From positions 1 through 64,000 of the forward strand of contig NZ_RXMA01000024.1 of assembly GCF_003966125.1 (NCBI RefSeq): 64,000 bases of DNA, read 5' to 3'. The notes below the pieces were generated by a model that saw only the letters and a list, made by a program, of their open reading frames with translations, ran no database searches and was not told the origin of the DNA. This stretch comes from Azospirillum griseum (GTDB lineage Bacteria; Pseudomonadota; Alphaproteobacteria; Azospirillales; Azospirillaceae). The first letter of the stretch is position 1; every line of letters begins with the position of its first letter. Of this stretch, positions 51,033 to 59,522 are shown in pieces. The position numbers and the translations under genes are program-made.

Positions 51033-52639
51033 TGCGCCCCATCCTGATCCGCAACGCCCGCGTGATCGACGGGACCGGCGCGCCCTGGTTTCGCGCCGAC
51101 CTGTTGACCGAGGGCGACCGCATCGCCGCCATCGGCCCCAACCTGGAGGCGGGCGACGCCGAGGTGATCGACGCCGACGAGCGTTATCTCGCCCCCGGCT
51201 TCATCGACGCCCACGCCCACGACGACCTCGTTTATCTGCGCCAGCCTGACCGCCCGGAAAAGGTGGCGCAGGGCGTGACCGGGGTGGTGGTCGGCAACTG
51301 CTCCTTCGGGCTGTACCCGCAGCGCCCGGCCAGCGCCGACGCCCTGCGCGAGCATTTCGGCAACCTGCTGGGTCGGGTCGCCCCGGAGGAAAGCTTCGCC
51401 GATTTCGCCGCCTACCGCGCGGCGGTGGACGGGCGCGGGGTCGCCATCAACCTGATTTCGCTGGTCGGCCACGCCGCCCTGCGTCTGGCGGTGATGGGCT
51501 GGCAGAACCGCCCGGCCACGGCGGAGGAGCGGGAGGCGATGGCCGCCCTGCTGGCCGACCAGTTGGCGCAGGGTGCGCATGGCCTGTCGCTGGGGTTGGT
51601 CTATCCGCCCAGCGCCTGGGCCGACCGGGCGGAGCTGCTGCGCCTGACCGAGGTGGTCGCCGCCCACGGCGCGCTGCTGACCGCGCATGTCCGCTCCTAC
51701 GAGGGCGGGTTGATCGCCTCGGTGGACGAGTTCGTCGATCTGCTGACCAGCGGCAAGGCCAGCGGCCTGCTGTCCCATCTTCAGGCCGCCGGGCGGCCCT
51801 ATTGGGGCAGCCTGCCGCGCGCCATCGACCGGTTGGAGATCGCCCGCAAGGGCGGGGTGGACGTCAGCTTCGACATGTACCCCTACCCCGCCGGGTCCAG
51901 CACCATCCTGCAACTGCTGCCGCCCTCGGCCTTGGCGGGTGGGGTGGAGGCGCTGCTCGCCCGGCTGGCCGACGCCGACAACCGCGCCGCCCTGCGCCGC
52001 GCGGTCGAGGAGGGCGACGCCCCGGCCGATCCCGGTTGGGAATCCAAGATCCGCCTGATCGGTTGGGAAAATGTGCGGATCGGTGGCGTCGGTGCGGAGG
52101 ATCTGCGCCCGCTGGAGGGTCGTTCGCTGGCCGAGATCGCCGACGACCGCCGCACCGCCGCGTTCGACGCGCTGGCCTGGCTGATCGCCGCCGACCGGGG
52201 CCAGACCAACATCGTCATGTTCCAGCTCGACACCGGCGACCTCGACGCCGCCCTGTCGCACCCGCTGCACATGCTGGGGTCGGACGGGCTGCCGCGCGAG
52301 ACCGGCAAACCGCACCCGCGCGCCTTCGGCAGCTTCCCGCGCTACCTCGCCCGCGCCCAGCGGGGCGAGGGCGGCTTGCGGCTGGAGGAGGCGGTGCGGC
52401 ACATGACCGCCGTTCCAGCCCAACGCTTTGGCCTGTCCACGCGCGGACTGCTGCGCCCCGGCCTGACCGCCGACCTGACCCTGTTCACCGCCGACGTCTG
52501 CGACCGCGCGACCTTCCAGGACCCGACGCAGCCGCCCCACGGCGTCACCGACGTGCTCGTCGCCGGAACCTTTGTCCGGCGCAACGGCGCACCGACCGGC
52601 GCGCGCCCCGGCAAGACGCTGACGCGCGCCGCCCGCTGA
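51032..52639 (+). CDS. N-acyl-D-amino-acid deacylase
   Basis: A 535-residue amidohydrolase-superfamily enzyme of the D-aminoacylase type. Metal-site residues are His61 and His63 in DAHAHDD, Cys90 in GNCSFG, and downstream LTAHVRSYEGG and HMLGSDGLP. It releases D-amino acids from N-acylated forms in the cytoplasm. Its position inside a peptide-importer operon, coupled to the DppC-like gene, implies that the imported compound is acylated at a D-residue or N-terminus. Length is normal for the family. Confidence 0.9.
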   Translation: MRPILIRNARVIDGTGAPWFRADLLTEGDRIAAIGPNLEAGDAEVIDADERYLAPGFIDAHAHDDLVYLRQPDRPEKVAQGVTGVVVGNCSFGLYPQRPASADALREHFGNLLGRVAPEESFADFAAYRAAVDGRGVAINLISLVGHAALRLAVMGWQNRPATAEEREAMAALLADQLAQGAHGLSLGLVYPPSAWADRAELLRLTEVVAAHGALLTAHVRSYEGGLIASVDEFVDLLTSGKASGLLSHLQAAGRPYWGSLPRAIDRLEIARKGGVDVSFDMYPYPAGSSTILQLLPPSALAGGVEALLARLADADNRAALRRAVEEGDAPADPGWESKIRLIGWENVRIGGVGAEDLRPLEGRSLAEIADDRRTAAFDALAWLIAADRGQTNIVMFQLDTGDLDAALSHPLHMLGSDGLPRETGKPHPRAFGSFPRYLARAQRGEGGLRLEEAVRHMTAVPAQRFGLSTRGLLRPGLTADLTLFTADVCDRATFQDPTQPPHGVTDVLVAGTFVRRNGAPTGARPGKTLTRAAR

Positions 52640-52687
52640 TCCCGTCAGCGCTCAACCCCTTCACCGTTTTTTCACCTGTGAGGATTC

Positions 52688-53071
52688 ATGACCAACCGTC
52701 AGCCGATTTTCGCCGAAAAGGGTGCCAAGCCCGCCGGCCAATACAGCCACGCCATCATCGCCAACGGCTTCGTCTATGTCTCGGGCCAGGGGCCGCACCA
52801 CCCGGAGACCGGTGAGTTGCCGCCGACCTTCGCCGAGGAGGTCCGCCAGACCCTGCGCAATCTGGAGATCATCCTGAAGGCCGCCGGGACCGATCTGGCG
52901 CACGTCGTCAAGGTCAACAGCTACCTCAGCGATCTCGGGCGGTTCCAGGAATACAACGCCCTCTACACCGAGTTTTTCCCGGACGCTCCGCCCGCCCGCA
53001 CCACCATCGGCTGCGTGCTGAACGGCATCCAGGTCGAAATCGACTGCGTCGCCGTGCTGCCGTCGGCGTAA
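52688..53071 (+). CDS. RidA family imine/enamine deaminase
   Basis: A 127-residue RidA/YjgF protein with FAEKGAKPAGQYSHAIIANGFVYVSGQGP and the catalytic-site CVLNGIQVEIDCVAVLP end; the RidA arginine lies in PPARTTIGC. RidA proteins hydrolyse reactive enamine/imine products of PLP-dependent dehydratases, and the next gene is a PLP enzyme of that kind, which supports a functional pair. AGGATT stands just before the ATG at 52688. A terminator-like hairpin follows. Confidence 0.93.
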   Translation: MTNRQPIFAEKGAKPAGQYSHAIIANGFVYVSGQGPHHPETGELPPTFAEEVRQTLRNLEIILKAAGTDLAHVVKVNSYLSDLGRFQEYNALYTEFFPDAPPARTTIGCVLNGIQVEIDCVAVLPSA

Positions 53072-53087
53072 CATCTCCACTCCTCCA

Positions 53088-53131
53088 CCCCCCTCGCGGT
53101 TCCCAGATCCCCTTTGCGAGGGGGGCTTTTT
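53088..53131 (+). terminator. Intrinsic terminator or attenuator inside the peptide/D-amino-acid operon
   Basis: CCCCCCTCGC (53088-53097) pairs with GCGAGGGGGG (53116-53125), followed by CTTTTT. The hairpin separates ridA from the D-threonine-aldolase-like gene, so the last three genes may be expressed at a lower level or from a separate promoter. Confidence 0.75.
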
Positions 53132-53155
53132 CCCCGATCCCCGGAGCCGCCCGCC

Positions 53156-54214
53156 ATGCGCGTTGACGATCTCGACACCCCCGTTCCCGTCATCGACCTC
53201 GACCGGGTGGAGCACAACCTCACCAAGATGCAGCGCTATTGCGACCAGCACGGGTTGGCGCTGCGCCCGCACATCAAGACCCACAAGCTGCCGCAATTCG
53301 CCCGCCGCCAGATCGAGTTGGGGGCCGCCGGCATCACCTGCCAGAAGATTTCCGAAGCCCTGGTGATGGCCGAGGCCGGGTGCGCCGACATCCTGATCAC
53401 CTACCCCATCGTCGGCGCGTCCAAGATCGCCCCGCTGGCCGAACTGGCGCGCAAGACCCGGTTGACCGTGTCGTTGGACAACGCCGTGGCGCTCGACACC
53501 GTGGCCGCCGCCGCCCATCAGGCCGGGGTGGAGATCGGCATCCTCATCGAATTTGACAGCGGCGATGGCCGCTGCGGCGTGCAGACGCCGGACGAGGCGC
53601 TGGCGCTGGCCCGCCGCGCCCACGGCAACGGCCCGCTCGCCTTCCGGGGCCTGATGACCTACCCGCGCGGCCCGCAGACCGTCCCCTTCGTCACCGCCGC
53701 CCGCACCCTGTTCGAGCAGGCGGCGATTCCGATCACCACCGTGTCGGTCGGCGGAACCCCCGGCTGCTGGGACACCCACAGCCTGCCCGGCGTGACCGAA
53801 CTGCGCGTCGGCACCTACATCTATCAGGACCGCGCCACCGTCGGGGCCGGGGTGGCGACGTTGGACGAGTGCGCCGTGCATGTGCGCGCCACCGTCGTCA
53901 GCCGCCCCACACCCGACCGCGCCATCCTCGACAGCGGATCGAAAACCCTGTCGAGCGACCGGGTGGCCCCGTCGGTGGGCGACGGCTTCGGCCTGATCCT
54001 CGATTACCCCGACGCCGTCATCACCCGCGTGAACGAGGAGCACGCCGTCGTCGATCTGTCGCGCTGCGCCGTCAAGCCCGCCATCGGCGACCGCGTGCGC
54101 ATCCTGCCGAACCATGTCTGCGTCGTCACCAACCTGCACGACGCCATGGCGGTGACGCGCGGCGGCGAGTTGATCGGCGAATGGCCGGTCGCCGCGCGCG
54201 GCTGCACCCGCTGA
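53156..54214 (+). CDS. D-threonine aldolase / D-serine dehydratase-like PLP enzyme
   Basis: A 352-residue fold-type III PLP enzyme (alanine-racemase-like barrel plus DSD1-type C-terminal domain). The PLP lysine is in RPHIKTHKLPQ, the metal-binding His and Cys in PNHVCVVTN, and VSVGGTPGCWD is conserved. Members cleave or dehydrate beta-hydroxy-D-amino acids (D-threonine, D-serine, D-3-hydroxyaspartate); sequence does not decide which. It lies between ridA and the importer ATPase genes. ATG 53156 is used in place of the upstream start at 53114. Confidence 0.88.
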   Translation: MRVDDLDTPVPVIDLDRVEHNLTKMQRYCDQHGLALRPHIKTHKLPQFARRQIELGAAGITCQKISEALVMAEAGCADILITYPIVGASKIAPLAELARKTRLTVSLDNAVALDTVAAAAHQAGVEIGILIEFDSGDGRCGVQTPDEALALARRAHGNGPLAFRGLMTYPRGPQTVPFVTAARTLFEQAAIPITTVSVGGTPGCWDTHSLPGVTELRVGTYIYQDRATVGAGVATLDECAVHVRATVVSRPTPDRAILDSGSKTLSSDRVAPSVGDGFGLILDYPDAVITRVNEEHAVVDLSRCAVKPAIGDRVRILPNHVCVVTNLHDAMAVTRGGELIGEWPVAARGCTR

Positions 54215-54253
54215 ACCGTGCGACCAGGACCAGTGACAAGGGAAGGCACGCCG

Positions 54254-55270
54254 ATGGCCACGCTCACCGACAGCGACGTCACGCTCGACATCCGCAATCT
54301 GCAAACCCACTTCGCCACCGACCGGGGCGTGTCGAAGGCGGTGGACGGCGTGTCCTTCACCGTCCGCCGCAACGAAACCCTGGCCGTGGTCGGTGAATCG
54401 GGCAGCGGCAAATCCGTCACCAGCCTGTCGACCATGCGGCTGATCCAATCGCCGCCGGGCCGGATCGCCGGAGGGGAGATCCTGTTCCGCCGCCGCGACG
54501 GCTCGGTGCATGATCTGGCCAAGGCCCCGGAATCGCTGATGCGCAAAATCCGGGGCAACGAGATCGGCATGATCTTTCAAGAGCCGATGACCTCGTTGAA
54601 CCCGGTCTACACCGTCGGCGACCAGATCGGCGAAACGCTGCGCCTGCACCAGAAGCTCGACCGGCCCGCCGCCCGCGCGGCGGCCTTGGCGATGCTGAAA
54701 ATGGTCGGCATCCCGGCGGCGGACCGGCGGATCGACGAATACCCGCACCAGATGTCCGGCGGCATGCGCCAGCGGGTGATAATCGCCATGGCGCTGGCCT
54801 GCCGCCCCACCCTGCTGATCGCCGACGAGCCGACCACCGCGCTCGACGTCACCATCCAGGCGCAGATCCTCGACCTGATGCGGCGGCTTCAGGCCGACAC
54901 CGGCACCTCCATCCTGTTCATCACCCACAATCTGGGCGTCGTCGCCGAGATCGCCCACCGGGTGGCGGTGATGTACGCCGGGCGGGTGGTGGAGGAGGGC
55001 GACGTGCGGTCGCTGTTCAAGAACCCCCGCCACCCCTACACGCGCGGCCTGCTGGCCTGCATGCCGCATCTGGGCCAGGGCAAGGGCGCGTCGGCCCGGC
55101 TGGAGGCGATCCCCGGCACGGTTCCCAGCCCGACGGCGCGGCCCGGCGGCTGCGTCTTCGCCCCGCGCTGCGCCCACGCGCAACCCGCCTGCACCACCGC
55201 CGAGGAACCCGCGCTGGAGCTGGTCGAACCCGGCCACACCGCCCGCTGCCGCCGCTGGAGGGAGATCTGA
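54254..55270 (+). CDS. Dipeptide-type ABC transporter ATPase, DppD-like
   Basis: A 338-residue ATPase: Walker A GESGSGKSVT, signature MSGGMRQRVIIAMAL, Walker B LLIADEPTTALDVT, switch His in FITHNLGVVAEI, and the C-terminal oligopeptide-transporter extension with GCVFAPRCAHAQPAC, whose cysteines can carry an iron-sulfur cluster in relatives. ATG 54254 is preferred over GTG 54218. Overlaps the next ATPase gene by one base. Confidence 0.93.
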   Translation: MATLTDSDVTLDIRNLQTHFATDRGVSKAVDGVSFTVRRNETLAVVGESGSGKSVTSLSTMRLIQSPPGRIAGGEILFRRRDGSVHDLAKAPESLMRKIRGNEIGMIFQEPMTSLNPVYTVGDQIGETLRLHQKLDRPAARAAALAMLKMVGIPAADRRIDEYPHQMSGGMRQRVIIAMALACRPTLLIADEPTTALDVTIQAQILDLMRRLQADTGTSILFITHNLGVVAEIAHRVAVMYAGRVVEEGDVRSLFKNPRHPYTRGLLACMPHLGQGKGASARLEAIPGTVPSPTARPGGCVFAPRCAHAQPACTTAEEPALELVEPGHTARCRRWREI

Positions 55271-56274
55271 TGACGAACGCCGAACCGCTGCTGCGCATCC
55301 GCAACCTGCAAAAGCGTTTCCCCATCCGGGGCGGCCTGCTGCAACGCCCGGTCGCCTGGGTCAACGCCGTGGACGATCTGTCGCTCGACATCCACCGGGG
55401 CGAGGTCGTCGGGCTGGTCGGGGAATCCGGATCGGGCAAGACCACCGCCGGGCGCAGCATCCTGCGCCTGCTGGAGCCGACCGCCGGGTCGATCCGTTTC
55501 GACGGGCAGGAGATCACCGGCCTGTCGAAGGACGCGATGCGGGCGCAGCGCCGCCGCATGCAGATCGTGTTCCAGGATCCCTACGCCAGCCTCGACCCGC
55601 GCCAGCGCGTGCGCGACGTGATCGGCGAGGCGCTGGACATCCACGGCATTGGCACCAAGGAGGATCGGCGCGACCGCATCGCCGCGCTCTTGCACAAGGT
55701 CGGCCTGACCGCCGACGCGATGGACCGTTTCCCGCACGAGTTTTCCGGCGGCCAGCGCCAGCGCATCGGCATCGCCCGCGCCCTGGCCGTGGAGCCGGAC
55801 TTCATCGTCGCCGACGAACCGGTGTCGGCGCTCGACGTGTCGGTGCAGGCCCAGGTGGTCAATCTGCTGCGCGATCTTCAGCAGGAATTGGGGCTGGCGG
55901 TGCTGTTCATCGCCCATGATCTGGCGGTGGTGCGCTACATCAGCGACCGGGTGGCGGTGATGTATCTGGGTCGGATGATGGAGATCGCGCCCAGCGAATC
56001 CCTGTACGACCGCCCGCGCCACCCCTACACGCTGGCCCTGCTGTCGGCGGCCCCCACGCCCGACCCGGACGCCCCGCGCAACCGGGTGCTGCTGGACGGC
56101 GACATCCCCAGCCCGATGAACCCGCCGTCGGGCTGCGTCTTCCGCACCCGCTGCCCCTTCGCCCTGCCCGCCTGCGCCGAACCCGCCGCCCGCGCCATGC
56201 GGGAGGTTGCCCCCGGCCACCACGTCGCCTGCATCCGCGACGACATTCCGGCCCCGGCCAGCGCGGTGGTGTGA
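55270..56274 (+). CDS. Dipeptide-type ABC transporter ATPase, DppF-like
   Basis: A 334-residue partner ATPase: Walker A GESGSGKTTAGR, signature FSGGQRQRIGIARAL, Walker B FIVADEPVSALDVS, switch His in FIAHDLAVVRYI, and a C-terminal GCVFRTRCPFALPAC. It starts in the stop codon of the DppD-like gene. It is the last gene of the operon, closed by a strong terminator. Confidence 0.93.
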   Translation: MTNAEPLLRIRNLQKRFPIRGGLLQRPVAWVNAVDDLSLDIHRGEVVGLVGESGSGKTTAGRSILRLLEPTAGSIRFDGQEITGLSKDAMRAQRRRMQIVFQDPYASLDPRQRVRDVIGEALDIHGIGTKEDRRDRIAALLHKVGLTADAMDRFPHEFSGGQRQRIGIARALAVEPDFIVADEPVSALDVSVQAQVVNLLRDLQQELGLAVLFIAHDLAVVRYISDRVAVMYLGRMMEIAPSESLYDRPRHPYTLALLSAAPTPDPDAPRNRVLLDGDIPSPMNPPSGCVFRTRCPFALPACAEPAARAMREVAPGHHVACIRDDIPAPASAVV

Positions 56275-56304
56275 CCGGCGGGGATCGCCGAGCTGTGGCC
56301 GAAC

Positions 56305-56344
56305 AAAAAAGGGCCGCGACGGTCGTTCCGTCGCGGCCATTTTT
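56305..56344. terminator. Bidirectional intrinsic terminator between dppF-like gene and era
   Basis: GGCCGCGACGG (56312-56322) pairs perfectly with CCGTCGCGGCC (56328-56338); A-run on the left (56305-56310) and T-run on the right make it work for both convergent transcripts. Confidence 0.92.
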
Positions 56345-56362
56345 GCCGTGCGCCGTGTCCGG

Positions 56363-57520
56363 TCAGGAGGCGCTGAAATCCAGGCCCCAGGCCGAGTAAC
56401 GCTCGGGGTCGTCCACCCAATCCTCGCGCACCTTGACGAACAGGATCAGGTGCACGCGGCGTTCCAGCATGGCTTGCAGTTCGGTGCGCGCCGCCAGACC
56501 CAGCGATTTGATGCGCTGGCCGCCCTTGCCCAGAACGATGGCCTTCTGGCTTTCGCGCTGGACGAAGATGACCTGGGAGATCTTCACCGACCCGTCGTCG
56601 AACTCCTCCCACACCTCGGTTTCGACCGTGGCGGAATAGGGAAGCTCCTGATGAAGCTGAAGGAACAGCTTTTCACGGGTGATTTCCGCCGACAGCAGCC
56701 GCATCGGCATGTCGGAGATTTGATCCTCCGGGAAATGCCACGGCCCTTCCGGCAGGCGTTCGGCCAGGAAGTTGCGCAGATGGGTCACGCCATCGTCGTT
56801 CGCCGCCGAGATCATGAAGGTGTCGGTGAACACCCCCGATTCCCGGAAGCCGTCGGCGATGCCCAGCAGCACGTCGCGCTTGACCAGATCGATCTTGTTC
56901 AGGATCAGGATGGCCTTGCGCCCCTGTTCCTTCAACCGTTCGATGATGCCGAGCGTGTCGTCGTCCACCCCCCGGCGCGACACGTCATAGAGCACGCCGA
57001 TGACGTCGGCGTCCTCCGCCCCCTGCCACGCGGCCGCGACCATGGCGCGGTCCAGGCGGCGCTTGGGCTTGAAGATGCCGGGGGTGTCGACAAAGATCAG
57101 CTGGCTGTCGCCAACGATGGTGATGCCCAGCACGCGGGTGCGCGTGGTCTGCACCTTCGGGCTGACGATCGACACCTTGCTGCCGATCATCGCGTTCAGC
57201 AGCGTCGATTTCCCGGCGTTGGGCGCGCCCACCAGGGCGACGAAGCCGCAACGCGGATGGTCGGGCTGCGCGCCCAGCGGCGGCAACTCGATCGGCACGC
57301 CGGGACGGTCATCGTCCTCGTCGTCCTCATCGTCGTCGCCATACTCCTCATCCTCGTCGTCCCACGCGTCCTCGTCGTCGAGCGCCGACTCGCCGTCGCG
57401 CGCGTCATCCGTCAGCGCGTCATCCTCATGCGCCTGAACCTCCTGCGCCCCATCCTTGGACGCAGCCCCTGTGATCGAGTCCGCAAACTCGTTGTCGATG
57501 TCGTCGCGACCGTCAGTCAT
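56363..57520 (-). CDS. era: GTPase Era with an acidic N-terminal extension
   Basis: A 385-residue ribosome-assembly GTPase acting on 16S rRNA. G1 is GAPNAGKS at 98-105, G3 DTPG, G4 NKID, and a C-terminal KH domain has IVLGKGGQRIKSLG. Compared with the usual Era (about 300 residues, with the G1 motif some 15 residues from the start), the first 85 residues are extra and extremely acidic: 44-71 is almost only Asp and Glu. The ATG at 57520 overlaps the rnc stop by eight bases, so this start is well supported. Last gene of the block. Confidence 0.93.
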   Translation of the reverse strand: MTDGRDDIDNEFADSITGAASKDGAQEVQAHEDDALTDDARDGESALDDEDAWDDEDEEYGDDDEDDEDDDRPGVPIELPPLGAQPDHPRCGFVALVGAPNAGKSTLLNAMIGSKVSIVSPKVQTTRTRVLGITIVGDSQLIFVDTPGIFKPKRRLDRAMVAAAWQGAEDADVIGVLYDVSRRGVDDDTLGIIERLKEQGRKAILILNKIDLVKRDVLLGIADGFRESGVFTDTFMISAANDDGVTHLRNFLAERLPEGPWHFPEDQISDMPMRLLSAEITREKLFLQLHQELPYSATVETEVWEEFDDGSVKISQVIFVQRESQKAIVLGKGGQRIKSLGLAARTELQAMLERRVHLILFVKVREDWVDDPERYSAWGLDFSAS

Positions 57521-58256
57521 CGACCTGCACTCCCACCTGGCTCAGCAACGCGCTGGCCGCCTTCTTTTCCGCAACACGCTTGGACGATCCGGAACCGGTG
57601 ACGGGATCCATCCCCTCGACCCGGACCGCCACGACGAACACCGGCTCGTGCGCCGGTCCACTCTGGTCGATCAACTCATAGCTCGGCAGCGGCTTGCCCC
57701 GCCCCTGCGCCCATTCCTGCAACGCCGTCTTGGAATCCAGCGGCGGCGGCGTCGGCTTGTCGATCTGCTCGGCCAGCGCGCCGCGCACGAAGCGCGTGGC
57801 GGCGTCCAGCCCGGCGTCCAGATACAGCGCGCCGATCACCGCCTCGCAGGCGTCGCCCAGGATGGTGCGGTTGCCACGGCCACCACTCTGCGCCTCCGCC
57901 GGGGACATGCGCAAGTAGGCACCCAACCCGATGCGGTCGGCCACCCGGCCCAGCGATTCCCGGCGGACAAGCGACGCGTGACGCTTGGCCAGCGCCCCTT
58001 CGCGCTCCTCCGGGTAACGTTCCAGCAGCCATTCGGCGACGATCAGGCCGACCACCCGGTCGCCCAGAAACTCCAACCGCTCATAGGCGATGCCCGGCCC
58101 GCGCCCGCCCCGCCGCGCGGCGCGCGGCGTGCGTTCCAGCCCCATCAGGCTGGGGTGGGTGACGGCGTCTTCCAGCAGGCTGGGATCGGCAAACTCATGA
58201 CCAAGCGCACGGGCCAGGGCGGCAAGGTCCAGGCCCTCGCCCGGCCCGTCGGTCAT
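57513..58256 (-). CDS. rnc: Ribonuclease III
   Basis: A 247-residue double-strand-specific endoribonuclease that processes rRNA and other structured RNAs. The catalytic signature ERLEFLGD (59-66) and the second acidic motif DACEAVIGALYLDAG are present; a double-stranded RNA-binding domain (about 175-245) ends the protein. ATG 58256 lies 16 bases after the lepB stop, although the frame is open to 58334. Overlaps era by eight bases. Confidence 0.94.
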   Translation of the reverse strand: MTDGPGEGLDLAALARALGHEFADPSLLEDAVTHPSLMGLERTPRAARRGGRGPGIAYERLEFLGDRVVGLIVAEWLLERYPEEREGALAKRHASLVRRESLGRVADRIGLGAYLRMSPAEAQSGGRGNRTILGDACEAVIGALYLDAGLDAATRFVRGALAEQIDKPTPPPLDSKTALQEWAQGRGKPLPSYELIDQSGPAHEPVFVVAVRVEGMDPVTGSGSSKRVAEKKAASALLSQVGVQVDD

Positions 58257-58272
58257 ATTCGAAGAAGACAAA

Positions 58273-59040
58273 TCACCGGACTCCGCTGAACAGACGGCTG
58301 AAGCGCAGATCGACCGGCCAGCGCCAGATCTCATAGAAACGGGTTCCCTCGTCCAGCGAGAAGAACAGGAACTCGGCCCGGCCCACCAGATTTTCCACCG
58401 GCACGAAGCCGACCTGCCCCGGCACCCGGCTGTCCAGCGAGTTGTCGCGGTTGTCGCCCATCATGAACAGATGGCCGTCCGGCACCTTGAACAGCGGCGT
58501 GTTGTCGAGCGGGCCGTTGTCCGACTCCTCGATGATCCGATGCACGCGGCCGTTGGGCAGGGTTTCGTTGTATTGGGTGGTGCGGATCGTCCGGCCCAAG
58601 CCGTCGGTCGAGACGTAATCCTCGATCTTCTCGCGCTTCACCGGCTGGCCGTTGATGTGCAGCACGCCGCCGATCACCTGCACGCTGTCACCGGGCAGGC
58701 CGATCACGCGCTTGATGTAGTCGGTCTTGTTGTCGCGCGGCAGCTTGAACACCGCCACGTCGCCGCGTTCCGGCAGGCTGCCCATCACGCGCCCGTCGAA
58801 CAGCGGCAGGCCGAAACCGACCGTGTGCTTGCTGTAGCCGTAGGAGAATTTCGACACGAACAGGTAATCGCCGACCAGCAGGGTCGGGATCATCGAGCCG
58901 GACGGGATGTTGAAGGGTTCGAACGCGAAGGTGCGGACGCCGAAGGCGATCAGCACGGCGAAAAACACCGTTTTCACCGTTTCGACAAAGCCGGAGTCCT
59001 TGGGCTTGGCGTCGGACGCCGTCTGCTTCTGGAAGGTCAT
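58273..59040 (-). CDS. lepB: Signal peptidase I
   Basis: A 255-residue inner-membrane serine protease that removes Sec signal peptides. One N-terminal membrane segment (VFFAVLIAFGVRTFAF) precedes the catalytic Ser49 in PSGSMIPTL and Lys110 in DYIKRVIGLPGD; FMMGDNRDNSLDSR is the conserved box E. Only one membrane anchor, as usual in alphaproteobacteria. Its ATG overlaps the acpS stop by four bases (ATGA). Confidence 0.95.
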   Translation of the reverse strand: MTFQKQTASDAKPKDSGFVETVKTVFFAVLIAFGVRTFAFEPFNIPSGSMIPTLLVGDYLFVSKFSYGYSKHTVGFGLPLFDGRVMGSLPERGDVAVFKLPRDNKTDYIKRVIGLPGDSVQVIGGVLHINGQPVKREKIEDYVSTDGLGRTIRTTQYNETLPNGRVHRIIEESDNGPLDNTPLFKVPDGHLFMMGDNRDNSLDSRVPGQVGFVPVENLVGRAEFLFFSLDEGTRFYEIWRWPVDLRFSRLFSGVR

Positions 59041-59522
59041 GCTGGATTCGCCGTTTCGGTGGCTGCGGAAAGCGGAAGGGTCTGGGCGCTGATGATGACG
59101 AAGGCCTCGGCCATCGGGTACTCGTCGGTCAGCGTCACATGGATGACGGGGCGCATGCCGGGCGGGGTCATCGCCTCCAACCGGGCCAGCGCGCCGCCGG
59201 TCAGGCGCAGGGTCGGCTGGCCGGTGGGCAGATTGACCACCCCCATGTCGCGCCAGAACACGCCGTGGCGGAAGCCGGTCCCCAGCGCCTTGGAGCAGGC
59301 TTCCTTCGCGGCGAAGCGCTTGGCGTAGCTGGACGCCCGCGCGCTGTGCCGCCCGGCGGCGTCGGCCCGCCGTTCGGATTTGGCCTGTTCGACCTCGGTG
59401 AACACCCGGTCGATGAAGCGCGCGCCAAAGCGGTCCAGCGATTTTTCAATGCGCCGGATGTCGATCAGATCGTTGCCGATGCCCAAAATGACACCGGACA
59501 GAGGCGCGCCCGCAGCGATCAT
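59037..59522 (-). CDS. acpS: Holo-[acyl-carrier-protein] synthase
   Basis: A 161-residue phosphopantetheinyl transferase that activates acyl-carrier protein. GIGNDLIDIRRIEKSL with the metal Asp and FAAKEACSKALGTG with the metal Glu are present. It is about 30 residues longer than the E. coli enzyme because of an Arg/Ala-rich insert between the two motifs and a C-terminal tail. Four-base overlaps link it to pdxJ upstream and lepB downstream. Confidence 0.95.
   Translation of the reverse strand: MIAAGAPLSGVILGIGNDLIDIRRIEKSLDRFGARFIDRVFTEVEQAKSERRADAAGRHSARASSYAKRFAAKEACSKALGTGFRHGVFWRDMGVVNLPTGQPTLRLTGGALARLEAMTPPGMRPVIHVTLTDEYPMAEAFVIISAQTLPLSAATETANPA

Noticed and set aside
52661..55237. 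Minus-strand open frame of 858 codons across ridA, the PLP enzyme and dppD-like gene
   Set aside because: Crosses three well-supported plus-strand genes and a terminator; composition is typical of a shadow frame.
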